Assembly: GCF_000147715.2 (NCBI RefSeq)
Contig: NC_017934.1
Coordinates: 434,001-498,000, forward strand
Direction of reading: 5' to 3'
From: Mesotoga prima MesG1.Ag.4.2
GTDB lineage: Bacteria; Thermotogota; Thermotogae; Petrotogales; Kosmotogaceae
Length of the DNA stretch: 64,000 bases
The notes under the pieces are model-generated. The model did no database searches, had not been told where the DNA came from, and was given only the letters and a program-made list of their open reading frames with translations. Numbering within the stretch: position 1 is the first letter of the stretch; each line of letters begins with the position of its first letter. Of this stretch, positions 25,863 to 36,141 are shown piece by piece. The position numbers and the translations under genes are program-made.

Positions 25863-28082
25863 TTGCCAGACAAGCTTGTAATCGTTGAATCGCCGGCAAA
25901 GGCGAAAACGATCAGTAGATATTTAGGGAAGAACTATGAAGTCACCGCTTCCAAAGGGCATGTTAGAGATCTCCCAGAATCTAACATCGGACTTCATCCT
26001 GAAACTTTGGAACCGACTTATGAGATTCTTAAGGGGAAGGAAAAGGTCGTACAAGAGCTTTCCAAGAAGTCAAAGGGAAAACAGGTGCTTCTCGCTTCAG
26101 ACCTGGATCGTGAGGGAGAAGCCATTGCATGGCACATTTCCGAACTTTTGGGTCTTCCACAAAATGAAAAGAATAGAATAGTCTTCAATGAGATAACGGA
26201 ATCGGCAATAAAGGAAGCAATACTTCATCCAAGAGAGATAGACATGTCTAAAGTCGAGGCTCAAGTAGCTAGAAGGGTTCTCGATAGAATTGTGGGCTAC
26301 AAAATCAGTCCAATTTTGTGGAGAACTATGAAGAGAGGGCTCAGTGCCGGAAGGGTCCAGTCCGTAGCTCTAAAGTTCATGGTAGAACTTGAGAAGAAGA
26401 TAGTAGTATTTGAACCGCACCGTTTCTTCAAGATCTTTGCGAAGGTTGGCGAGGATCGATTCTCTCTTTCTCGAATCGAAGGGAAAAAGTTCACAAACAA
26501 GTCTGTAATCACTGAAGAGAAGAGAGATGAAATAATAAGCGAGCTTTCCAATACAATTTTTCACGTCAAAAACGTAAAGGAACGCACCTCCAAGAGAAAC
26601 GCGCCGATGCCATTCATTACTTCAACACTTCAGCAAAGTGCAATAAGTGAGTTGGGCTGGAGTGCGAGTAAAACGATGAAGATCGCTCAGCAGCTCTACG
26701 AAGGAATTGAAACCGATCAAGGTCAGATTGCTTTCATTACATACATGAGAACCGATTCGACGAGAATATCCAACCAGGCAAGAGACAAGGCCGTCGAAAT
26801 AATCGAAAGTAAATTTGGAAAGGAGTACGTTGGTCCCATCAGACCGGGCAAAAAGGGTAAGAAGATTCAAGATGCTCACGAAGCTATAAGACCAACTTAT
26901 CCTGAGAACGATCCAGAGAAGGCGAGGCAACTTTTATCAGGAGACAATCTAAGGCTATATGCTCTTATCTGGAATAGATTCATAGCTTCTCAAATGGCTA
27001 GTGCGGAATACTCTGTGACCGAAGTTGAATTAGAGGATGAAAACGACAAGTACATTCTTAGCTTGACCGGGGAGAGAAGACTCTTTGACGGTTATGAGAA
27101 AATTGTCTCGAGATCATCTAAGAGTGAGATAGATCGGGACTATAAGATAGGCGAAAAGATAAAGCCTTCCATGATCGAATGGGAGGAAGATACAACTAAA
27201 CCACCCTCGAGGTTCAGCGAAGCCTCTCTTGTAAAAGAGCTTGAAAAGAAAGGAATCGGCCGCCCCTCAACTTATGCAACTATAATCACCACTCTTCTCG
27301 ACAGGAAGTATGTACTTCGACAATCGAGAGAACTTAGACCAACACTTCTTGGTGCGATCGTTAACGAGTTTCTGAATGAATATTTTCCCGATGTTGTTGA
27401 TATGAATTTCACGGCAAATATGGAAGAAGAGCTTGACGATGTTGAAAACGGTGCAAAGAAGTGGCGAGACGTAGTGATGGGCTTTTATAGCGGGTTCAAA
27501 ACTGATCTTGATGAGATAGATAAGAGAATCAAAAAGGGAGAGTTGAGAATTGAGTTCCCGACAGATAAGGAGTGTTCATGCGGTGGGTACTTCAAAGTCG
27601 TCTTTGGAAGATATGGCGGGTACTTGAAATGTGAATCTTGCGGCAAGAATGAATCAGTCGATATGACATCCTTCACTTGTGTAATCGATGGGAAGGTAAT
27701 GCTGAAAGATGTTGCTGCGAATCAAAAAATAGAGATAGAGATAGAAGAAAAGTGTCCCGAATGTGGTTCTCCACTCGTCATAAGGAAGGGAAGATACGGA
27801 GAGTTCATTGCCTGTTCGGCCTATCCGAAATGCAAGTACACTAGGAATGTTAGGATCGACGCTCCCTGCCCTAAGTGCGGAGGGGTGGTTGAAAAACTCC
27901 GAAGCAAGAAAGGAAAGAATTACTTCAAATGCTCAAGTTGTGGAGAACTCTTCTGGAATGAACCGACAAATGAAAAGTGCGAAATCTGCGGCTCTTATCT
28001 CTTTCTCAAGGTTAAGCGAGGAGGAAAGAAGGTTCTGTACTGTGAGAAATGCAAGAAGGAATTTGAAATTGGAGGAGATTAA
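25863..28082 (+). CDS. topA: DNA topoisomerase I
   Basis: 739 residues from a TTG start with GGAG ahead. The Toprim domain begins VIVESPAKAKT and contains LASDLDREGEAIAWH; the catalytic Tyr is Y294 in FITYMRTDSTR. GRPSTYATI and the rest of the type IA core follow. The C-terminus has a series of four-Cys zinc ribbons (starting CSCGGYFK, CPECGSPL, CPKCGG, CEICGS), as in longer bacterial TopA. It relaxes negative supercoils. Confidence 0.97.
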   Translation: MPDKLVIVESPAKAKTISRYLGKNYEVTASKGHVRDLPESNIGLHPETLEPTYEILKGKEKVVQELSKKSKGKQVLLASDLDREGEAIAWHISELLGLPQNEKNRIVFNEITESAIKEAILHPREIDMSKVEAQVARRVLDRIVGYKISPILWRTMKRGLSAGRVQSVALKFMVELEKKIVVFEPHRFFKIFAKVGEDRFSLSRIEGKKFTNKSVITEEKRDEIISELSNTIFHVKNVKERTSKRNAPMPFITSTLQQSAISELGWSASKTMKIAQQLYEGIETDQGQIAFITYMRTDSTRISNQARDKAVEIIESKFGKEYVGPIRPGKKGKKIQDAHEAIRPTYPENDPEKARQLLSGDNLRLYALIWNRFIASQMASAEYSVTEVELEDENDKYILSLTGERRLFDGYEKIVSRSSKSEIDRDYKIGEKIKPSMIEWEEDTTKPPSRFSEASLVKELEKKGIGRPSTYATIITTLLDRKYVLRQSRELRPTLLGAIVNEFLNEYFPDVVDMNFTANMEEELDDVENGAKKWRDVVMGFYSGFKTDLDEIDKRIKKGELRIEFPTDKECSCGGYFKVVFGRYGGYLKCESCGKNESVDMTSFTCVIDGKVMLKDVAANQKIEIEIEEKCPECGSPLVIRKGRYGEFIACSAYPKCKYTRNVRIDAPCPKCGGVVEKLRSKKGKNYFKCSSCGELFWNEPTNEKCEICGSYLFLKVKRGGKKVLYCEKCKKEFEIGGD

Positions 28083-28999
28083 TGTCTAGAAGGATTGCCG
28101 TTGTTTATGGAGGGTTTTCCAGCGAGAGAGACGTCTCTGTTAAGAGTGGAAGTAACATTTCGAAATCTCTCGAGAGGCTCGGCGCCGAAGTGATCGGTTT
28201 TGATCTCAAAAGGGATAGAATCGCGAGTCTACTCAGTCTAAAGGCCGATCTCTTCTTTCTAGCCCTCCACGGCAAATTTGGCGAAGATGGGACAGTGCAG
28301 GGGTTGATGGAACTTGCGGGATTACCCTACACTTCTTCTGATTCCAGGACAAGCGCGGTTTGCTTCGACAAAGAGATTACATACAGGCTTGTGAAAGCGG
28401 AAGTCGATCTGCCTCTATGGAAGAAAGTGATTAGCGAGAAGGATCTCGAGGGCTGGAAGATATTTCCGTGTGTAATAAAGCCCACTAGAGAAGGATCGAG
28501 CATTGGAGTGTTTATTTGTGACGATGCTTCAACTCTCATCAATAGAACCAGGTTACTGCTAGACGTGTACGACTCCCTTTTGCTTGAAGAGTATATCGAT
28601 GGAAGAGAGATAACCGTTTCGATCATTGATTCAAGGGAAGGCATTAAAGTTCTACCGGTGCTTGAAATAAAACCAAAAAGACGTTTTTATGATTACGAAG
28701 CCAAATATACTCCTGGCTTAACTGAATTTGTCGTTCCCGCCCCGATAGAAAGAAGTACACTTGAATCGATAATCGAAAAGTCGGTCGCGGTTTACAAGCT
28801 TCTTGGCTGCAGGGATTTTGCGAGGGTGGATGGGATACTAAAGGGAGGAGTGTTTTACTTTCTTGAGGTAAATACCATTCCGGGTATGACTGACCTGAGC
28901 GACCTACCGATGTCGGCGAGAGCGGCCGGGATGACCTTTGATGATGTCGTTCTAGATATAATTGAGGCGGCCGATAAAAGAAACAGGAGGGAATCATGA
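28082..28999 (+). CDS. ddl: D-alanine--D-alanine ligase
   Basis: 305 residues. The ATP-grasp hallmarks are [14 protein letters not shown] at the N-terminus, [32 protein letters not shown] and [11 protein letters not shown]. It joins two D-Ala for peptidoglycan precursors. It overlaps topA by one base and hslV by four, and it works with Alr encoded three genes upstream. Confidence 0.96.
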   Translation: MSRRIAVVYGGFSSERDVSVKSGSNISKSLERLGAEVIGFDLKRDRIASLLSLKADLFFLALHGKFGEDGTVQGLMELAGLPYTSSDSRTSAVCFDKEITYRLVKAEVDLPLWKKVISEKDLEGWKIFPCVIKPTREGSSIGVFICDDASTLINRTRLLLDVYDSLLLEEYIDGREITVSIIDSREGIKVLPVLEIKPKRRFYDYEAKYTPGLTEFVVPAPIERSTLESIIEKSVAVYKLLGCRDFARVDGILKGGVFYFLEVNTIPGMTDLSDLPMSARAAGMTFDDVVLDIIEAADKRNRRES

Positions 29000-29544
29000 A
29001 GACTTTTCATGGTACTACAATACTCGTTCTCAGAAAGAAGGGAAAGACGGTTATAGTCGGAGATGGTCAGATAACTATTGGAGACACCGTAATGAAAGGT
29101 ACGGCGAGAAAGGTTAGGAAACTTGGCGATGGTTCAGTTCTTGCAGGCTTTGCGGGCTCTGTAGCTGATGCGATGACTCTTTTTGAGAAGTTTGAAGAAA
29201 AACTGCATGAATCCAACTCTAATTTGAAGAGGGCTGCCGTGAATTTGGCCAAGGATTGGAGGACAAACAAGATCCTTAAGAATCTTCAGGCACTTCTCCT
29301 GGTAGCGGACAGAGAGAGTATCCTACTGATATCTGGGAACGGTGAAGTTATAGAACCCGATGAAGAGGTTCTGGCTATCGGTTCTGGAGGTTCCTATGCA
29401 TTGGCCGCTGCGAGGGCTCTTTTGAGAAATAGCCAACTGGAAGCCGAGGAAATTGCGGTTAAGTCTATGGAGATAGCTAGCGAAATTTGCATATACACAA
29501 ACACAAATTTCACCATGGAAACACTCGGAGGAGAGAAACAATGA
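28996..29544 (+). CDS. hslV: ATP-dependent protease HslVU, peptidase subunit
   Basis: 182 residues. A six-residue propeptide (MKTFHG) precedes [11 protein letters not shown]; the mature nucleophile is Thr7, and GDGQ(I/V)T and [15 protein letters not shown] are diagnostic. The [16 protein letters not shown] block contacts the neighbour subunit. It forms a twelve-subunit proteasome-like core with HslU encoded next. The HslU start overlaps its stop by four bases. Confidence 0.97.
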   Translation: MKTFHGTTILVLRKKGKTVIVGDGQITIGDTVMKGTARKVRKLGDGSVLAGFAGSVADAMTLFEKFEEKLHESNSNLKRAAVNLAKDWRTNKILKNLQALLLVADRESILLISGNGEVIEPDEEVLAIGSGGSYALAAARALLRNSQLEAEEIAVKSMEIASEICIYTNTNFTMETLGGEKQ

Positions 29545-30929
29545 ATAGAGAAGAACTTGACGAGTTGACTCCAAAGAGAATAGTGGAGGAGCTTGACAAA
29601 TATATAGTAGGACAGGATAAAGCTAAGAGGGCAGTCGCTGTTGCGATGAGAAACAGGATCAGAAGACAAAAACTCCCTGAAGAGATAAGAAGAGACGTAA
29701 TACCAAAGAACATTTTGATGATGGGGCCTACTGGAGTTGGAAAGACGGAGATCGCTAGAAGATTGGCCGAGCTCACGGGTTCACCCTTCACAAAGGTTGA
29801 GGCCACCAGGTTCACCGAAGTGGGGTATGTCGGGAAGAATGTCGAATCAATAATCCGAGAGCTGGTAGACGTAGGCGTCAACATGGTCAAGCAGGAAAAG
29901 ATGGGCGAAGTAGAGGGGAAGGCATCCTATCAGGTTGAAGAGAGAATTCTGGAGGCTCTCGTCCCCGGACCTCAGACGAAAGCAGCGGGTCCCAGGAATA
30001 TCATTGAGTTGTTTCAAGGCCAGCAACAACCGAAGCCGAGTCAAGAAGAGGCCGAAAGAATAAGGAATCGCAGGGAAGACTACAGAGATAGATTGAGAAG
30101 CGGCGATCTTGAGGATCTCGATATCGAGGTCGAAGTTGAAGATCACAGTCAGCAGATGATAATGATTCCGGGAATGGAAGATATGGGAATCGATATGTCA
30201 GGCGTTCTGGGCGGAATGGTACCGAAGAAGACCAAGAGAAGAAAAATGAGAATTGCTGATGCTCGTAAGACGCTTCTACCGATTGAGGCTGAAAAGCTTT
30301 TGGATATGGACAAAGTTGTAGCCGAAGCGATCGAAAGGGTGCAGAACCGCGGTATGGTCTTTATTGATGAGATTGATAAGATTACTTTCAGAAGTGGTTC
30401 CCATGGCCCCGATGTTTCAAGAGAGGGAGTTCAAAGAGATCTTCTACCGATCATCGAAGGGACCACCGTAACGACAAAGTACGGTCAGATAAGGACCGAT
30501 TACATTCTCTTCGTTGCCGCGGGGGCCTTTCACACTGCCAAGCCTTCAGATTTGATTCCGGAGTTCCAGGGAAGGTTTCCGATCAGGGTCGAGCTTGATG
30601 CGCTTTCTCAAAAGGAGTTTCTGAGAATCCTTGTCGAGCCGAAGAATGCAATAACAAAGCAATACATGGCTTTGCTGGAGACTGAAGGAGTAAAAGTTAC
30701 GTTCACTGAAGACGGTTTAAGAGAAATCGCGCGGGTTTCACACAGCCTGAACGAGAAAATCGAGAACATTGGAGCTAGAAGACTCTACACAGTTGTTGAG
30801 AAAGTACTCGAAGAAGTTTCATTCAATGCTCCTGAAGTTCCTCAAGAAATTGTAGTTGACGTCAACTATGTTAATGAGAGGATCGGCGAAATTGCCGCCG
30901 ATGAAGACCTGAGTGCATTTATCTTGTAA
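29541..30929 (+). CDS. hslU: ATP-dependent protease HslVU, ATPase subunit
   Basis: 462 residues from the ATG at 29541 (GGAGGAG upstream), which overlaps hslV in an ATGA. Walker A is GPTGVGKTE, Walker B FIDEIDK, and [17 protein letters not shown] is the conserved N-terminus. The I domain (about 110-245) is acidic and contains an expected Gln/Pro-rich stretch. The C-terminal DEDLSAFIL is the type of tail that docks into HslV. Confidence 0.97.
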   Translation: MNREELDELTPKRIVEELDKYIVGQDKAKRAVAVAMRNRIRRQKLPEEIRRDVIPKNILMMGPTGVGKTEIARRLAELTGSPFTKVEATRFTEVGYVGKNVESIIRELVDVGVNMVKQEKMGEVEGKASYQVEERILEALVPGPQTKAAGPRNIIELFQGQQQPKPSQEEAERIRNRREDYRDRLRSGDLEDLDIEVEVEDHSQQMIMIPGMEDMGIDMSGVLGGMVPKKTKRRKMRIADARKTLLPIEAEKLLDMDKVVAEAIERVQNRGMVFIDEIDKITFRSGSHGPDVSREGVQRDLLPIIEGTTVTTKYGQIRTDYILFVAAGAFHTAKPSDLIPEFQGRFPIRVELDALSQKEFLRILVEPKNAITKQYMALLETEGVKVTFTEDGLREIARVSHSLNEKIENIGARRLYTVVEKVLEEVSFNAPEVPQEIVVDVNYVNERIGEIAADEDLSAFIL

Positions 30930-31948
30930 TGGAAAGAGCAGAGTACGCCGCAATAGCACTTTCTGGAGATTTTTCTCCATCAGAGATGGAAGAGATCGAA
31001 AATTCGGGAATTTCAGACACTCATCTTTTCAGATGTCGGACCGATCTAAACAAAGTTAAACTGAAGAGGTTTCAAAAGAGTTTTCCCGATGTGGCGAAGA
31101 TTCTCTCCAGGTTTACGAAATTCATAACATTCAAGGATGTTCAATATCCCGAAGCTCTCAGGAATACCTTTGAACCGCCTTCAGTAATATTTTTTGAGGG
31201 TGACCCTGGACTTCTAAATTCAAGAAACATTCTCGCCATAGTGGGTTCGAGGAAAGCGGATGGATATGGAGCATCGATTGCCAAAGAATATGCGAAGTCG
31301 CTCTCTGAGAAAGGGATAACCATCGTAAGCGGTCTTGCGGTCGGTATTGATGCTCAGGCTCATATTGGGGCTCTTGAGGGTAGAGGCTCTACAATAGGAG
31401 TACTGGGGACGGGTATCGATGTAGCCTATCCAGCGAGCAACAGAACGCTCATAAAGTCGGTTAAGCAAAAGGGGTGTGTGATTTCTGAATTTCTCCCCGG
31501 AACGCCGCCCCTAAAGCAGAATTTCCCGAAGAGGAACAGAATAATTTCAGGCTTGGCCAGGGCAGTCTTTGTAGTGCAGGCTACTATGAGAAGCGGCTCG
31601 CTAATTACTGCAAGACTCGCGCTTGAAAACGGAAGAGATGTTTTTGCTGTGCCTGGAGACATCAACAGAAGAAACTCTGAAGGCACGAATTGGTTAATTA
31701 AGAATGGGGCAAAACTGATTTCCGAGTGCATAGACATTATCGATGAGTTTCCTGAAATCTCATTCGAGGAACCTCAGTCTGGGAACTTGCAGTCAAGAGT
31801 CCTTGATCTTCTAGGCAATGGTCCCCTCACTTTTGGAGAACTACTATTGATGACGGACTTTTCCAGCAAAGATCTGATCGTTGAACTCACAAATCTGCAG
31901 CTGGGAGGCTACATCTTCGAAGAAAACGGGCGATGGAATAGAACTTAG
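30929..31948 (+). CDS. dprA: DNA processing protein DprA
   Basis: 339 residues. The Rossmann-like core has IVGSRKADGYG, VSGLAVGIDAQAH, GVLGTGIDVAYP, FPKRNRIISGL and SGSLITARLALE, all DprA signatures. A short C-terminal winged-helix domain follows (about 285-335). DprA loads RecA on incoming single-stranded DNA in natural transformation. It overlaps hslU by one base and ends the housekeeping run. Confidence 0.95.
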   Translation: MERAEYAAIALSGDFSPSEMEEIENSGISDTHLFRCRTDLNKVKLKRFQKSFPDVAKILSRFTKFITFKDVQYPEALRNTFEPPSVIFFEGDPGLLNSRNILAIVGSRKADGYGASIAKEYAKSLSEKGITIVSGLAVGIDAQAHIGALEGRGSTIGVLGTGIDVAYPASNRTLIKSVKQKGCVISEFLPGTPPLKQNFPKRNRIISGLARAVFVVQATMRSGSLITARLALENGRDVFAVPGDINRRNSEGTNWLIKNGAKLISECIDIIDEFPEISFEEPQSGNLQSRVLDLLGNGPLTFGELLLMTDFSSKDLIVELTNLQLGGYIFEENGRWNRT

Positions 31949-31959
31949 TGTATTTGAGC

Positions 31960-31968
31960 TGGTATAAT
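31960..31968 (+). promoter_or_regulatory. extended -10 promoter of fba-ackA
   Basis: TGGTATAAT, extended -10, starting 12 bases after the dprA stop. No good -35 box. Confidence 0.6.
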
Positions 31969-32011
31969 CTTGATGAAATGTAGAAGTAGGAATTAGAATG
32001 GAGGGAGAAAA

Positions 32012-32956
32012 ATGCCTTACGTAAACACGAAAGAAATACTCGAAAGAGCAAATAAAGAGTTCTATGCAGTACCGGCACTGAATATCAACAATCTTGAATT
32101 TCTGCAGGCAATCATCGATGCTGGAGTGGAAGAACACTCTCCGGTAATTATCGAAACTTCCGAAGGTGCGATTAAGTATGCAGGAAATGGTGACATTAAA
32201 CTGGGAGCAAAGCTTTTCGTATCGATGGTCGAAAGCTATGCGAGGAATGTCGATATTCCCGTTTCATTGCATGTTGACCACGGAAAAAACTTCAAGATAA
32301 TCATGGCGGCAATTCAGGCTGGCTATTCATCAGTAATGATTGATGCGTCCGAATTCCCGTTTGAAAAAAACGTTGCAGAGACGAAAAAAATTGTGGAGAT
32401 AGCCCATAGTCTTGGCGTATCAGTCGAAGCCGAGTTGGGTAGACTCGTTGGAATAGAGGATAACGTTGCTGTCGAATCTCATGAAGCGGCACTGGTTGAC
32501 CCGGATGAGGCAAAGCTGTTTGCAGAAGAGACGGGAGTAGATTTTCTGGCGCCTGCAATTGGAACTAGCCATGGGGCCTTCAAATTCAAGGGAGAAGCGA
32601 GACTGGATTTTGCAAGACTCAAGAAGGTTAAGGATCTGACAGGCCTACCGCTCGTTTTGCATGGAGCTTCAAGTGTTCCGGAGGACATTAAAAAGCTTGC
32701 CGAAACCTATGGAGCCGATTTCAAGGGAGCTAAAGGAGTTCCTGGGGAAATCCTTGCTGAATCGGTGAAGTTTGGAATAAACAAAGTGAATACCGATACT
32801 GATCTAAGAATGGCTTTTATTGCTTCGTTGAGAGAGTTCCTTTCGAAGAATCCCGGGGAGTTCGATCCGAGGAAATACTTCAAGACACCCAAGGAATTGG
32901 TTAAGAATGTAATCAGAGAAAGGCTGAGACTTCTAGGTTGTTCTAATAAAGCATAG
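32012..32956 (+). CDS. fba: class II fructose-1,6-bisphosphate aldolase
   Basis: 314 residues. LHVDHGKNFKIIMAAIQAGYSSVMIDAS carries the first zinc His and the substrate Asp; GTSHGAFKF and LVLHGASSVPEDIKK carry the other metal ligands and the phosphate-binding Ser. SVEAELGRLVG is the conserved Glu-rich strand. It cleaves fructose-1,6-bisphosphate in glycolysis, following the apparently PPi-dependent phosphofructokinase encoded at 44514. SD GGAGGGAG. Confidence 0.95.
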   Translation: MPYVNTKEILERANKEFYAVPALNINNLEFLQAIIDAGVEEHSPVIIETSEGAIKYAGNGDIKLGAKLFVSMVESYARNVDIPVSLHVDHGKNFKIIMAAIQAGYSSVMIDASEFPFEKNVAETKKIVEIAHSLGVSVEAELGRLVGIEDNVAVESHEAALVDPDEAKLFAEETGVDFLAPAIGTSHGAFKFKGEARLDFARLKKVKDLTGLPLVLHGASSVPEDIKKLAETYGADFKGAKGVPGEILAESVKFGINKVNTDTDLRMAFIASLREFLSKNPGEFDPRKYFKTPKELVKNVIRERLRLLGCSNKA

Positions 32957-32969
32957 ACGGAGGTGTCGA

Positions 32970-34199
32970 ATGAAGATCCTTGTAATTAATTGCGGCTCGT
33001 CTTCAATTAAGTACCAGCTTCTTGATGCCGCAAGTGAAAACGTGTTGGCAAAAGGGTTGCTTGAAAGGATAGGTATTTCCGGATCAAAACTCTCTCATAG
33101 GAAAGGCGAGAAGAAATACGAGTTCGAAAAGGACATTGCTGATCACACTGAAGGCCTTGAACTAATAATTGAGGTTCTTCAGTCAGAAGAGACTGGAGTT
33201 GTGAAAAACATCAACGAAATTGAGGCCGTCGGTCACAGAGTGGTTCACGGTGGAGAGAGATTCGCATCTTCCGTTTTAATAGACGATGAAGTTGTAAGTG
33301 AGATAGAAGCGAACAATTTCCTTGCACCTCTTCACAATCCGGCCAACATTGAGGGTATTGTTGCAGCGAAGAAGATTCTTCCATCTGTTCCTCACATCGG
33401 GGTTTTCGATACGGCATTCCACCAATCGATGCCAGAATCATCTTATCTCTACGCCATACCTTACGACCTATACAGAAAATATAAGATAAGAAAATATGGT
33501 TTTCACGGCACTAGCCATAGATATGTTGCGGAGAGAGCAGCTGTCATGATGGAAAGACCTCTCAAAGAACTGAAAATTATAACTGCTCATATTGGGAACG
33601 GTGCATCTGTTGCGGCAGTCAAGAACGGGAGGTCTGTTGATACCTCAATGGGATTCACACCGCTTGAGGGGCTCGTCATGGGGACGCGATCCGGCGACAT
33701 TGATCCGGCTATCGTTCCTTTCTTGCAGGAGCAAGAAGGATTATCGGCTGGGGAAGTAAACGACCTGCTGAACAAAGAAAGCGGTATGTATGGGCTTACT
33801 GAAGGGCGGTTCAGTGATATGAGGGATATAGAGGAACGTGCAATGAAAAACGAGCCGACTTGCAAAAGGGCACATGATATATATGAATACAGACTGGCGA
33901 AATATATTGGCGCTTATGCGGCGGCAATGAACGGAGTCGATGCGATAGTGTTCACCGCAGGCGTAGGAGAGAATAGTCCCTACTTGAGAGCCAATGTGAT
34001 CGACAAGTACCTCGGCTATCTTGGCATATCGATTGATGTAGAGAAAAATAAAATCAGAGGAAAAGAGACCATGATTTCCACAACTGATTCGAAGGTAAAA
34101 GTCTTCGTTATCCCAACTAATGAGGAACTTGTTATCTCTAGAGATACCAGTAGGATAGTTAAGAATGGTTTGAAGGAATTGAAACTGTGGGAAGAGTGA
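32970..34199 (+). CDS. ackA: acetate kinase
   Basis: 409 residues. It starts MKILVINCGSSSIKYQL, with HRVVHGGE, GVFDTAFHQSMP, RKYGFHGTSH, HIGNGASVAAV and FTAGVGENSP, all present as in known acetate kinases. It makes ATP and acetate from acetyl phosphate, the last energy step of sugar fermentation. It lies 13 bases after fba with GGAGGTG upstream. Confidence 0.97.
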   Translation: MKILVINCGSSSIKYQLLDAASENVLAKGLLERIGISGSKLSHRKGEKKYEFEKDIADHTEGLELIIEVLQSEETGVVKNINEIEAVGHRVVHGGERFASSVLIDDEVVSEIEANNFLAPLHNPANIEGIVAAKKILPSVPHIGVFDTAFHQSMPESSYLYAIPYDLYRKYKIRKYGFHGTSHRYVAERAAVMMERPLKELKIITAHIGNGASVAAVKNGRSVDTSMGFTPLEGLVMGTRSGDIDPAIVPFLQEQEGLSAGEVNDLLNKESGMYGLTEGRFSDMRDIEERAMKNEPTCKRAHDIYEYRLAKYIGAYAAAMNGVDAIVFTAGVGENSPYLRANVIDKYLGYLGISIDVEKNKIRGKETMISTTDSKVKVFVIPTNEELVISRDTSRIVKNGLKELKLWEE

Positions 34200-34215
34200 A
34201 AGGTGATGACGAGAC

Positions 34216-35292
34216 ATTAAGGAAATCGTTCTGGAGGGTGATACCAAACTTGCCGGGCGGGGTGAGAAAGCAGATTACTACTATGTGGTATCGTCGGGCG
34301 GGCTCATCCTCAAAGGATTCGATTCTGAAGACAAGGTCTATCTGGAAGGAGATCTTGCTGACCCACTATCGGTAGTTGGTGGGGAGCACAGCGGAGATCT
34401 TCTTTGCGTTGGTGATTCTGCAATTCTTGTTGGTGACAGGGACGAGTTGAAAGAGTATCTGGTCTCCAGACCGGAAAGGCTGGAGAAGCTGTTTGTTGAT
34501 GTTGAAAAAGACCTGAGTTTGTGCAGTGGAAAAGGGCCTTTTGATCTCGATGAGTTTACTGCATCTCTTGTCGCCAAAAAGCAGTGTTGGCTAGAAGAGT
34601 ATCCTCCTTTGCTTTTCGGAGAGAAATCGCTCTACCGAAAGGGTATCAGACTGATTGAGCGAAAAGAGTATCCCTCTGCTCAAGAGGTTCTGAGAAGCTA
34701 CCTTGATCAGTATCAGAATTCCCCTTTGTCAAGACCTGTTAAGCTGTTCTATGCTTTTAGTTGCTTTCTTAACGATTTTTTGGAAGATGCCCTAGCTTCA
34801 ATAATGGATATTTTGGAATCCGCAGAAGATGAAATCTCAAGGATCGCGAGATTTTTCGTTTGCCACATGGGTCTATTTGAATCCGGCTTCAAGTTTCTTT
34901 ATAAAGGTCCGAGATATAGCTCGGATCTTTTCCGGATTCTAAAAGCGGATTATCGTAGGATAAGAAAGGCTGACTCAGACAGAATCGTCTTTGAAGAAGG
35001 TAGAAAGGCTGGAAGCGTGCTCTTTCTTCTCAAGGGTGAGATAGCCCTTCTGAAAAAGAGAGGAGACAAGAACTCGGTACTGTTTACGATCAAATCGCCA
35101 AGCTCCATTGGCGAGATCCAGGTTCTTTCAAGAAGCAAATGGGATACTACATTGAAAATCAAGAGTAATTCGGAATACATCCTAATCGATAGAGACAAAC
35201 TTGTTCAGTATTTGATACACAAGTCTCCCCAAGACGGATTTAGGATGGTTGAGTACCTTCTTGGATACATTAGACAAACGAGTGTTACTTAA
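34216..35292 (+). CDS. protein with C-terminal cyclic-nucleotide-binding-like domain; start unclear
   Basis: About 335 residues from the only conventional start (GTG at 34285, no SD), but the same frame is open from 34210 and encodes natural-looking protein (KEIVLEGDTKLAGRGEKAD) ahead of it. The likely true start is a non-AUG codon such as ATT at 34216, twelve bases after an AAAGGTGAT SD that overlaps the ackA stop, or an undetected base change. The C-terminal third (about residues 230-325) has the beta-roll pattern IVFEEGRKAGSVLFLLKGEIALL...SIGEIQVLSRSKW of cNMP-binding/CRP-like sensors, without a DNA-binding domain. The N-terminus may be a second, degenerate copy. A middle helical region resembles TPR. 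Function unknown. Confidence 0.6.
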   Translation: MKEIVLEGDTKLAGRGEKADYYYVVSSGGLILKGFDSEDKVYLEGDLADPLSVVGGEHSGDLLCVGDSAILVGDRDELKEYLVSRPERLEKLFVDVEKDLSLCSGKGPFDLDEFTASLVAKKQCWLEEYPPLLFGEKSLYRKGIRLIERKEYPSAQEVLRSYLDQYQNSPLSRPVKLFYAFSCFLNDFLEDALASIMDILESAEDEISRIARFFVCHMGLFESGFKFLYKGPRYSSDLFRILKADYRRIRKADSDRIVFEEGRKAGSVLFLLKGEIALLKKRGDKNSVLFTIKSPSSIGEIQVLSRSKWDTTLKIKSNSEYILIDRDKLVQYLIHKSPQDGFRMVEYLLGYIRQTSVT

Positions 35293-35298
35293 GGCTTC

Positions 35299-36141
35299 TC
35301 AATGGATTTTAAAAATCATCTCGCTCTGCTTAAGGAGAATCTCCGGTTCGAATTCCTGCGCTTCGGCGAATAGAGGGTCGTTATCGGGTACTGTTGGAAA
35401 TAGCGGTGTGAGGTTCTTGCTTTTCGCAATACTGCAGATTGCGCCTATTGCCTCTTTGAAGGAAGCGGCTCTTGTTGGGCCACAGTCCTTAACATAAAAA
35501 ACTGAATCCCTCTCCTGCCATACGCAATAAGCAATTTCTCGACCCTGCTCATCTATTACTGTATCGAAGTTGTATCTCTCAAGGTGATGAAACGATGCGG
35601 GCTCTCTTTCCCATTCTGGATTTCGCTTGTATTTGTCCATTACATACAGTGCGCATTCAACTACCTTTCCTGAATCAGATTCTTTAGTCGAAAAATCGCC
35701 AATTCCCGGCCTTCTTATGAAGAAAGTGATAAGTTCACGTCTATGTCTGAATCCAAACTTCTCATAGAAAGCGATCGCTCTTTTGTCTTTTTCGGGAACT
35801 TCCAGGACAATTCGATCACAGCCTTTCCATTTAGCAATTCTAATTGCCTCGTCAACCATTTTGAACCCTACGCCTTCTCTTCTAAAACCGGGAATGACGC
35901 CCATAAGATCTATCCTGGCTCTTTTTTCTCTGAAACTGAGCAAGACAATTCCTGTATGGATGCCCTCTACGTTCATGACAAATGATTCCGAAAGAGAAAT
36001 GTTATTCTCCCTAACGTCTCTTTCAAAGCTTTCAAGAGTCCAGTGCATCCTGAGCACGTAGTCGGAAAAGACTAAGTTCAGAATATTGACGACATCGACC
36101 CTTGAAAGCTCCTGGATTCTTTGGAAAGAGTTGTTATTCAA
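35299..36141 (-). CDS. GNAT-family acetyltransferase (two-domain)
   Basis: 280 residues. The first domain contains MGVIPGFRREGVGFKMVDEA (acetyl-CoA loop R-R-x-G-V/I-G) and DKRAIAFYEKFGFRHRRE, the standard GNAT ending. The second half (about 150-280) resembles a degenerate GNAT domain. It is convergent with the 34216 gene (6-base gap) and starts within the DUF3783 gene (8-base overlap). Substrate unknown. Confidence 0.85.
   Translation of the reverse strand: MNNNSFQRIQELSRVDVVNILNLVFSDYVLRMHWTLESFERDVRENNISLSESFVMNVEGIHTGIVLLSFREKRARIDLMGVIPGFRREGVGFKMVDEAIRIAKWKGCDRIVLEVPEKDKRAIAFYEKFGFRHRRELITFFIRRPGIGDFSTKESDSGKVVECALYVMDKYKRNPEWEREPASFHHLERYNFDTVIDEQGREIAYCVWQERDSVFYVKDCGPTRAASFKEAIGAICSIAKSKNLTPLFPTVPDNDPLFAEAQEFEPEILLKQSEMIFKIH

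Noticed and set aside
29487-29540. Upstream extension of HslU to an ATG at 29487
   Set aside because: It lies within hslV in another frame; the ATG at 29541 has the SD and matches the conserved HslU N-terminus.
34187-34375. 62-codon plus frame starting inside ackA
   Set aside because: It overlaps ackA and the cNMP-like gene in another frame and has no SD.
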